Origin: Rikenella microfusus DSM 15922
GTDB lineage: Bacteria > Bacteroidota > Bacteroidia > Bacteroidales > Rikenellaceae
NCBI RefSeq assembly: GCF_000427365.1
Contig: NZ_KE386488.1
Coordinates: forward strand, 248,001 to 312,000
Reading direction: 5' to 3'
Length of the DNA stretch: 64,000 nucleotides
Under the pieces are notes generated by a model. That model was not told the DNA's origin. It saw nothing but the letters and a program-made list of their open reading frames with translations, and did not search any database. The translations under genes were made by a program, and so were the position numbers. This document shows positions 8,566-14,772 of this stretch, one piece after another (position 1 is the stretch's first letter; each line of letters begins with the position of its first letter).

Positions 8566-8824
8566 CGGCCTTAGGCCCGGGTACCGACTTACATACTCCG
8601 TACGGGCCGGGTCGATAGATACGACTTTGCCCGAAATCGGGTAATGATCTCTCCCGGACGATCCTACGGACTACCGGGCGCTCCGACCGGCAGTTTTTTG
8701 CGGACAGGGCATGGCAATAAGTTTTAAATCAGATGTTTATCTAAAATAGAATAGGCTGTATATACCGACCATATCCCCTGCGGATCATTATCGGCCGCCA
8801 TTTATGTTTGAAGAAAATAGCGCA
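8566..8824. other. Intergenic DNA with a class B repeat fragment
   Basis: GATACGACTTTGCCCGAAAT followed by GGGTAATGATCTCTCC (about 8620-8660) is the left part of a class B element. The right half is not recognisable. No gene is seen. Confidence 0.5.
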
Positions 8825-8900
8825 AATCCAAAAAATATTACTATATTTCGACAGAAATCCGACCCGGTGTCGGGTTCGTTCACTAATAAAAACAAGCACC
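8825..8900 (+). promoter_or_regulatory. Conserved leader region of NVEALA unit 1
   Basis: These 76 bases are nearly identical to 10588-10662 in front of the second peptide gene. The block holds ATATTACTA and TATATTTC (a near -7 box), a small stem ACCCG-GTGT-CGGGT and an A-rich run into the ATG. Its conservation suggests a shared promoter and 5' UTR. Copying along with the leader-peptide codons is the alternative. Confidence 0.6.
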
Positions 8901-9185
8901 ATGAAAAAATCGACCAAAAGCCTGCTCTTCGGAGTATTGGGAGCCGCGGTACTCGCCGGCGCTTACCAGAACTACCGCATGTCGCAAACGGAAAAGATCG
9001 CCTCCAATCTTACTCTGGACAATATTGAATCATTGGCTCTGATAATGGATTGTTATGCAGAAGCCACTTGTCCGAGCGGCGCTGTCATTCATTGTTCAGG
9101 CGGAAGTTCTTGTGAAAGCGGACCGAACGAGAGCGGCGGCTCGTATGTGATTTGCGACGGGAAATACGGCTCGTCTTGCAACTAA
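8901..9185 (+). CDS. NVEALA-type exported cysteine-rich small protein, unit 1
   Basis: The 94-residue product has an N-terminal hydrophobic signal (LLFGVLGAAVLAG) and a degenerate NVEALA motif (NIESLA, about 41-46). Its C-terminal region has six cysteines spaced C-x5-C-x7-C-x5-C-x13-C-x7-C. The first 39 residues are identical to those of the second peptide (10663-10980), while the mature part differs, keeping only the cysteines and a few positions such as VICDG. The function of this family is not established. Export and disulfide or other cross-linking are inferred. A longer frame from 8808 reads through the conserved leader and is rejected because ATG 8901 gives the same start as the paralogue. 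A propeller lipoprotein follows. Confidence 0.88.
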   Translation: MKKSTKSLLFGVLGAAVLAGAYQNYRMSQTEKIASNLTLDNIESLALIMDCYAEATCPSGAVIHCSGGSSCESGPNESGGSYVICDGKYGSSCN

Positions 9186-9198
9186 TGACTTTAAACCG

Positions 9199-9228
9199 GC
9201 GTAGCGAACGAACGACTCGTCGCTACGC
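9199..9228 (+). terminator. Hairpin between peptide 1 and propeller 1
   Basis: GCGTAGCGA (9199-9207) pairs with TCGCTACGC (9220-9228). There is no long U-tract. It could be a leaky terminator or processing signal separating the peptide from the downstream lipoprotein. Unit 2 has a hairpin at the same place. Confidence 0.45.
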
Positions 9229-9377
9229 TATTGCGTAAACTCGATTAACCCGCCCTGTTCGCCGGCATTTTTAGGTCCGGCACTCAACGGCCCAGCGACC
9301 CGACAGACTGTCCTCCCCGAACCGGTTCGGTATATCGAAATATACAATTTTCTTTTCCCCATTTAACCGAACAAGAC

Positions 9378-10397
9378 ATGCGGATCATATCATTTATTAT
9401 CGGTCTCGGTTCGCTTCTGCTGGCAGCCTGCGGGGGTCCCGACTGTAAAAAGGCCGAAATCGTAGAACTCGGGCCGGGCGACAAAACCATCCACTCCTTT
9501 TCGGATTCTTCGTTTTTCAGCGACATATCCTGTATCGAGACCGACGGAACCGGAAGCATATATGTACTGGACCGCAAACGAAGCCAAATCATTCGCCTTG
9601 ATGAAGATATGCGGCTCCTTTCCGTGATCGGACGTCAGGGACGCGGGCCGCAGGAGATCGGCGCCGCTATCAGTTTTTCCGTCCGCAACGACACTGTTTA
9701 CGTCGGCGACGCCTACAAACGGGGCGTTCTGATGTTCACTCCTTCCGGTGAATGGTGCGGGATGATCGACATGAAAGAGGCGTTTCCCTACTTCAAACGG
9801 TTCAGCGTGCGCGACGAAGGTTCGATATGTTTCGCCGCCTGCTCCGGACAGGAGCGTACCTCGCTGGCGGAATACGACCGCCCAAGCGCTGCAATGACCC
9901 GCTTCGGCCAGTGGACCGACTTCGGTACGCCCGCCAAAAACGACATGCAGAACAAACGTTCCGTTTTTTTCCGCGACGGACAGTATATCGCGGTACCGTG
10001 GTCGATTCCCGTCGTGGAATTTTACGATGCCGCCACCCTCCGGCCGACCGGAACGCTGGACCTGTCGGAAGTGACTCCGGTGAAAGAAATTTACCTGGAA
10101 ATGACAGCCAACCGCGAAATCCGGGAGTCGCCGAACATGTGGTATGTCTTTATGGAGGATACCTATCTGAACAGAGACAAATTGTATGTATTGCTCAATC
10201 CGGACGAAGGAACCGCCGATGAGTTCAAGACTGGCAGCGTGGTGTTGGAAATCGACCTCTCCGGTCCTGAACGGTTCGTCAGCCGGAAATTTTCTCTCCC
10301 CGGCGAGCATCTTTCGCGGATCGGCGTAACGAATAACCGTTTGTACGGTTTCTCGCCGGACGACGCTTCGCTGAGGCGTTACCCGCTGCCGGAATAA
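9378..10397 (+). CDS. Six-bladed beta-propeller lipoprotein, unit 1
   Basis: The 339-residue product starts with a lipoprotein signal (lipobox LAAC, C18). It then shows repeated propeller-blade patterns such as GSIYVLDRKRSQIIRLD, NDTVYVGDAYKRGVLMF and DKLYVLLNPD, as in the 6-bladed beta-propeller family that commonly accompanies NVEALA proteins in Bacteroidota. It is clearly homologous to the lipoprotein at 11038-12039 (shared SDSSFF, GRGPQ/GHGPQ, RESPNM/AESPNM and a final RRYPLP/KRYPLP). It is probably surface or periplasm exposed. A role as receptor, immunity or processing partner of the adjacent peptide is a guess. It lies 192 nt after peptide 1. Confidence 0.88.
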   Translation: MRIISFIIGLGSLLLAACGGPDCKKAEIVELGPGDKTIHSFSDSSFFSDISCIETDGTGSIYVLDRKRSQIIRLDEDMRLLSVIGRQGRGPQEIGAAISFSVRNDTVYVGDAYKRGVLMFTPSGEWCGMIDMKEAFPYFKRFSVRDEGSICFAACSGQERTSLAEYDRPSAAMTRFGQWTDFGTPAKNDMQNKRSVFFRDGQYIAVPWSIPVVEFYDAATLRPTGTLDLSEVTPVKEIYLEMTANREIRESPNMWYVFMEDTYLNRDKLYVLLNPDEGTADEFKTGSVVLEIDLSGPERFVSRKFSLPGEHLSRIGVTNNRLYGFSPDDASLRRYPLPE

Positions 10398-10587
10398 ATG
10401 CCGGTCTGTCCGCCGGTTTCCGCCGCCCGCTGTTCGGGAATGACATCCGCAGGTTCCCGGTGCTATCGCCTTTCTCTGCCGATAAACTTCGGTAAAGAAC
10501 TGTTTATTATCGAGCCCGATTATATATCGGCCAGCCATTCGGATAACGCCAATCGGTTTTTATTTATATTTAGAACTAATTATTGTA

Positions 10588-10662
10588 AATCCCAAAAATA
10601 TTACTATTTCGACAGAAATCCGACACGGTGCCGGGTTCGTTCATTAATTAAAAACAAGCACC
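10588..10662 (+). promoter_or_regulatory. Conserved leader region of NVEALA unit 2
   Basis: Near copy of 8825-8900, with ATATTACTA, TTTCGACAGAAATCCGAC and ACAAGCACC just before the ATG. Differences are a 2-base deletion in the TATATTT stretch and a few substitutions, one of which weakens the small stem. Confidence 0.6.
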
Positions 10663-10980
10663 ATGAAAAAATCGACCAAAAGCCTGCTCTTCGGAGTATT
10701 GGGAGCTGCGGTACTCGCCGGCGCCTACCAGAACTACCGCATGTCGCAAACGGAAAAGATCGCCTCTAACCTGACCTTGGCCGATCTCGAAGCGATGGCT
10801 TTCGAGGAACCGATCGAACCCGATTTGTGGCAACCCGGAGACAACTGCGAAGCACGTACAACATGCAGCAACGGTGCTGAAATCTTTTGTACAGGCACAT
10901 CTTCGTGTTCGAGTGGCAAAGATGACGACGGACTGAAATTTGTAATCTGCGATGGCAATATGTCTGCTTCCTGTCTCTAA
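10663..10980 (+). CDS. NVEALA-type exported cysteine-rich small protein, unit 2
   Basis: The 105-residue paralogue of 8901-9185 has identical residues 1-39, a degenerate NVEALA motif (DLEAMA), and a longer acidic linker (EEPIEPDLWQPGDN) before the cysteine region. The six cysteines keep exactly the spacing C-x5-C-x7-C-x5-C-x13-C-x7-C, with C-SNG and VICDG-like context, although most other mature residues differ. It is presumably exported and oxidised outside the cytoplasm. The molecular role is unknown. The downstream lipoprotein starts 57 nt after the stop, across a hairpin. Confidence 0.88.
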   Translation: MKKSTKSLLFGVLGAAVLAGAYQNYRMSQTEKIASNLTLADLEAMAFEEPIEPDLWQPGDNCEARTTCSNGAEIFCTGTSSCSSGKDDDGLKFVICDGNMSASCL

Positions 10981-10990
10981 TAATTCGCTT

Positions 10991-11018
10991 TGCTCCCGTT
11001 TTGCTGCGAACGGGAGCA
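10991..11018 (+). terminator. Hairpin between peptide 2 and propeller 2
   Basis: TGCTCCCGTT (10991-11000) pairs perfectly with AACGGGAGCA (11009-11018), followed by TAATTTTT. It has the form of an intrinsic terminator or attenuator placed between the two genes of unit 2. Confidence 0.6.
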
Positions 11019-11037
11019 TAATTTTTCAGATACGATT

Positions 11038-12039
11038 ATGAAATTGAATCTTTACCTCGCAATAATCGCCCTGTCGGGTCTGACGGCATGTTCCCAGGCT
11101 CCGAAAACGCAGATCGAATATGTCGAACTGTTTTCGGACAAAACGATGCAACAACTCTCCGACTCCTCGTTTTTCAACCATGTTGCTTGTATCAGCGAGT
11201 ACGAAGGGGATATCTATATGTCCGACCAGAAACGGTGCCAGATATTCCGGCTGGATTCCAACCTGAACCTGCTAAGGACGATCGGCATGGAGGGACACGG
11301 GCCCCAGGACTTCGGCTATATCGAAAATTTCGTCATCCACCAGGATACGATTTTCGTCGGCGACGTGACCAAAATGCGTATTCTGCGCTTTTCCACCGAC
11401 GGGCAATTCTGCGGAGCGGAAAATCCGGACGAAAAAATCCCCCTCAACTACCGCTTTACCATGGATGATAACCATATTTACTACACACGTAACGAGGGGA
11501 TACCTGATAAATCCATGGTGGACTATTGTCGCGATTCGACTGCAAATAAACTCCGGAGATTCGGGCAGGCCACTGATTTCGGGCATCCGCACAAAACCAA
11601 ACGCCAAAACGCGCGTCATGTTCATTTATATAACAATACTTTGGTAACTGTGCCGACTTCTATTCCCGTCATCGAAATTTACGATTTAAAAGGCAATACG
11701 CTTCGATCTGCGGACATTGCCGGAATCCCGATCGTAAAGGATATGTATTATAAAATGACGAATGATCGTAGGATAGCTGAATCTCCGAATATGGCTTATC
11801 AAATATTTCTCGACTCGTATGTATATCGCGACCGCTTGTATATCCTCTCAAGCGTTTACAATAACGAAAGGCTCGACCATTCTTCTCTGCTCGAATTCGA
11901 CCTTTCGAACGGCGGAGCCGAATGGGTGCGCCAGTATGACTTCCCTGATTTCGTGCAAAGATTCTGTATTACGGACGATTATATCTATGGATTCGTTCCC
12001 CAAAGCTCCTCGATCAAACGCTACCCCCTGCCCGCTTAA
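11038..12039 (+). CDS. Six-bladed beta-propeller lipoprotein, unit 2
   Basis: The 333-residue lipoprotein (lipobox LTAC, C18) is homologous to the product of 9378-10397. Blade-like repeats include GDIYMSDQKRCQIFRLD, QDTIFVGDVTKMRILRFS and DDYIYGFVPQSSSIKRYPL. ATG 11038 was chosen over the ORF opening at 10990 because it yields a proper lipoprotein signal and lies beyond the attenuator-like hairpin. A thioredoxin-like lipoprotein follows 13 nt later and is likely co-transcribed. Function within the peptide locus is unknown. Confidence 0.88.
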   Translation: MKLNLYLAIIALSGLTACSQAPKTQIEYVELFSDKTMQQLSDSSFFNHVACISEYEGDIYMSDQKRCQIFRLDSNLNLLRTIGMEGHGPQDFGYIENFVIHQDTIFVGDVTKMRILRFSTDGQFCGAENPDEKIPLNYRFTMDDNHIYYTRNEGIPDKSMVDYCRDSTANKLRRFGQATDFGHPHKTKRQNARHVHLYNNTLVTVPTSIPVIEIYDLKGNTLRSADIAGIPIVKDMYYKMTNDRRIAESPNMAYQIFLDSYVYRDRLYILSSVYNNERLDHSSLLEFDLSNGGAEWVRQYDFPDFVQRFCITDDYIYGFVPQSSSIKRYPLPA

Positions 12040-12052
12040 ACGAGACACGACC

Positions 12053-12595
12053 ATGCGCAAGATATATCCGGTACTCGCCGCCTTTCTGCTGGCGGCCTGC
12101 GGTAATCTTTCTACGAGCACGCCGAAATCTTCGCCGGAGGCCGAAGCCGCCCGCCGCGCCGATTCGGCATACGCGCAATACGAGACGATGATCCGCGACT
12201 TTCTGGTCGGGAAACGGGTCGCTTCGCTGGCTGCGCTCGTCGCCCCGGATACCCTGCCGCACGGTCCGAGCGTGCTCCTGATCTACCACGGCATGGACTG
12301 CGGCAGCTGTCTGGACGCGGGTTTCGCATCGTTACTGCGATTGCGCGGCGCAGGTATGCCCTGCACGGTGGCGGCCGCGGATGCGAATCCGTCGGTAGCG
12401 CAGGAACGTTACCGTTACCGCGATTATATCTACACCGACCGCAACGATCTGCTGCGGCGGGAGTTGAGATACGTCAGCACTCCGATTCTGCTGTTGCTGG
12501 ACGACTCGCTGCGGATCGTCGATATCTACAAACCCGCATCCGGGACGGAAGCCGCCGCCGGACGATTCGAGAAAGCCTCTTCTTCCCTTCGCTGA
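12053..12595 (+). CDS. Thioredoxin-like lipoprotein with CGSC motif
   Basis: The 180-residue product begins with a lipoprotein signal (lipobox LAAC, C16). After a helical segment it has a strand VLLIYHGMDCGSC carrying C83-x-x-C86, in the position of a thioredoxin active site, and a later cis-Pro-like TPILLLLDDS strand. This fits a small thiol-disulfide or thioredoxin-fold protein of the envelope. It is 13 nt downstream of the second propeller gene and so probably belongs to the NVEALA operon. It may oxidise, isomerise or reduce the six-cysteine peptides, which is an inference from context. A longer frame from 11819 overlaps the propeller gene and is not credible. Confidence 0.8.
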   Translation: MRKIYPVLAAFLLAACGNLSTSTPKSSPEAEAARRADSAYAQYETMIRDFLVGKRVASLAALVAPDTLPHGPSVLLIYHGMDCGSCLDAGFASLLRLRGAGMPCTVAAADANPSVAQERYRYRDYIYTDRNDLLRRELRYVSTPILLLLDDSLRIVDIYKPASGTEAAAGRFEKASSSLR

Positions 12596-12813
12596 CAGGG
12601 CTGTCGGCGGCGCTGCCGGGTGAAAATATCGCCGCGAACGCAGCATCGGCCGCACGACCGGCGATAGTTTCCCGTCCCGTTCTGCCGCCCCGGATGCGAA
12701 GCCGGCCATCCCGCACGGACGGCGCCGGCTAAAATCGCAGCGCCGGTTTCGCGTTAGCGGTCGAGCGGCGGATTTCCCGTACGAACGGCCGGGAAGCGGT
12801 TCGGCCCCGGCCG

Positions 12814-14433
12814 CTAAAAATGAATGCCATCGCCTTTGCCCGACTTTTCGCGGCGCGGCACGCGGTACGGCGAACCGTCCGGCCAGCGGCACCAGCGGCC
12901 CGTGGTTTTGACACGGGGTACCTGGGCGTCCATCCGCTTCAACTCGTCGGTCAGTTTTTTCGCCATCCGTTCGCGCCGTTTGTCCTGAGTCGGATTCGCC
13001 CCGTGGTCGATCTTCTCGAAAATGTCCTCCCGCAGGTTGAAAAGCATCGTCCGCCCCGTATCGTAATAATAGATGAGTTTCCAGTCGCCCTGCCGGATCG
13101 CGCTGTACGGCCCGATACCGTCTCCCGCGGCGTCCCACATGTTCGGAAAATGCCAGACGAGCGGCCGTTTGCGCCTGATCGCCGCATCGCCCCCGATAAG
13201 TGGTACGAGACTTTGCCCGTCGATCCGCTGTACGGTGCGGACTTTCTCCGTTCCGGCGATTTCCAGCAGGGTCGGGAACAGGTCGTAGATGGCGACCGGT
13301 ACCGTGCAATGCGTATGGGCATCCGCCACGGTCGGCCATTCGACCATCATCGGGACTCGAATGCCCCCTTCCAGCGGAGAACCCTTGCCGCTGCGCAGCG
13401 GCCGGTTCTGGGTCCCCGGTCTGCCGCTCCGTCCCCAGGCCGCGAGGCCGCCGTTGTCCGAGAGGAAGATCACGACCGTGTTTCGGTCGATGCCTTTCGC
13501 CCGGAGGTAATCCCTCAGATCGCCCAGACTCTTGTCCATTCCCTCCACGAGCGCGGCGTAGGCCGCCTCGGTCGGGTCGAGTCCCCGCTCGATGTAAGCG
13601 GGGTAGTAACGCATGTCCCGGTCGAAGGGCACATGCACGGCGTAATGGCTCATATAGAGGAAAAACGGCCGGTCCAGCATCAGGGCCGTGTCGATCTGTT
13701 TTTTCGCCTCGCGCGTCAGCGCTTCGGTAGCGAAGATGTCTTCGCCCCAGTAGGCTTCCAGATCCGGTATCGCGTTGAGCGGCTGCTCTTCCCAGCCAGG
13801 TATGTTGCCGAAGTTCTTTTCGCCCAGATACGATGCCGGGCTGCCTGCCGCATGGCCCGCAATGTTGACGTCGAATCCCAGGGTCAGCGGGTCGGCCGCA
13901 GGGGTGCCGAGCGCTCCGAAATGGGCTTTCCCGACGAGCGAAGTGCGGTATCCGGCCCTGCGCAGCAATTCGGGCAGCGGAGTCGCGCAGGTGGTTCCGG
14001 GCACGCCCGGCTGCGCGGCGATGCCGTTCACGCTCCAGGCCGGCCACTCCAGTACGGGGTTTTCCGGGTCGGGGCCTTCGTCCTTGCGGAGCGTCCAGTT
14101 GGTGACGCGGTGGGCGGCCGGATTCATGCCGGTCAGCAGGCTCACCCGCGAGGGGGAACTGACTGAGGCGGCGTACGCGTCGGTGAATTTGACGGCGCGG
14201 CGGGCCATCCGTTCCATATTGGGCGTGCGGTAGGTTCGGTTCAGCGGCGTGGTGTCTTTCCAGAAAGGTTCCGAGGTGTCCTGCCAGCCCATGTCGTCCA
14301 CCAGAAAAAGGAGGATATTGGGGCGTTCGCCCTGCCGGGGAGCGGGCGTTCCTGCCGTACGGTTTTTGCCGGCGGCGGGCTGGGCGAGGAGTGCGGCGGC
14401 GCCGAAAGTTGTCAGAAGCAAACGATGATTCAT
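12814..14433 (-). CDS. Sulfatase, Ser-type, exported
   Basis: The 539-residue arylsulfatase-family protein has a signal-like N-terminus. The first metal-binding aspartates are D46-D47 in LVDDMGW, and the formylglycine signature is S92-S-P-S-R. Because the modified residue is serine rather than cysteine, maturation would need a radical-SAM anaerobic sulfatase-maturating enzyme, which is not in this window. FLSDNGG and YMSHYAVHVP are further family features. It probably removes sulfate from host or dietary glycans in the periplasm. The substrate cannot be read from the sequence. ATG 14431-14433 gives a normal signal peptide. It converges with the NVEALA locus. Confidence 0.93.
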   Translation of the reverse strand: MNHRLLLTTFGAAALLAQPAAGKNRTAGTPAPRQGERPNILLFLVDDMGWQDTSEPFWKDTTPLNRTYRTPNMERMARRAVKFTDAYAASVSSPSRVSLLTGMNPAAHRVTNWTLRKDEGPDPENPVLEWPAWSVNGIAAQPGVPGTTCATPLPELLRRAGYRTSLVGKAHFGALGTPAADPLTLGFDVNIAGHAAGSPASYLGEKNFGNIPGWEEQPLNAIPDLEAYWGEDIFATEALTREAKKQIDTALMLDRPFFLYMSHYAVHVPFDRDMRYYPAYIERGLDPTEAAYAALVEGMDKSLGDLRDYLRAKGIDRNTVVIFLSDNGGLAAWGRSGRPGTQNRPLRSGKGSPLEGGIRVPMMVEWPTVADAHTHCTVPVAIYDLFPTLLEIAGTEKVRTVQRIDGQSLVPLIGGDAAIRRKRPLVWHFPNMWDAAGDGIGPYSAIRQGDWKLIYYYDTGRTMLFNLREDIFEKIDHGANPTQDKRRERMAKKLTDELKRMDAQVPRVKTTGRWCRWPDGSPYRVPRREKSGKGDGIHF

Positions 14434-14568
14434 CTCCGTGGTTTTAGCTGAAATCCGGAGCAAGTTACGAATTCCGGTTTACAATCCGGGTACAAAAACA
14501 GGGCCGCTGCCGGACGGCTTCGCGGCGTCGCCTATCGTCCGGGACAGGCCTCCGGCTGAAAAAAAGAA

Positions 14569-14707
14569 GGCGACTATATACGACTTTACACAAACCCCGT
14601 TTCGGCTCTGCGCCGGACAGCATGAGGCGGTGCAAACCCGGGCAAAAGACCCGGAGGGTCCGGTGCGAGCCGAAAAATCATGCCGTGTAAAATAGTATAT
14701 AATTACC
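14569..14707. repeat. Class F miniature element with 8-bp target duplication
   Basis: The 139-bp element has related inverted ends (GGCGACTATATACGACTTTA and GGTAATTATATACTATTTTA). It is flanked by the same 8 bases, AAAAAGAA, at 14561-14568 and 14708-14715. The interior has hairpin arms (CGGTGC... and CCCGGGCAAAAGACCCGGAG) but no coding capacity. It looks like a non-autonomous transposable element. Confidence 0.8.
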
Positions 14708-14772
14708 AAAAAGAATCCTGTAAAAATACATTGTCGAGCCGTATCCCGCCCGGCAATCCGCCGAAGAGCCGT

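Noticed and set aside
8901-10980. Classical two-glycine bacteriocins with ABC peptidase transporter
   Set aside because: The peptides have a hydrophobic Sec-like signal instead of a double-glycine leader, and no peptidase-containing transporter is nearby.
12332-14047. 571-codon minus-strand frame overlapping the sulfatase
   Set aside because: It is an Arg-rich shadow of the sulfatase gene in another frame, typical of GC-rich DNA, with no family features.
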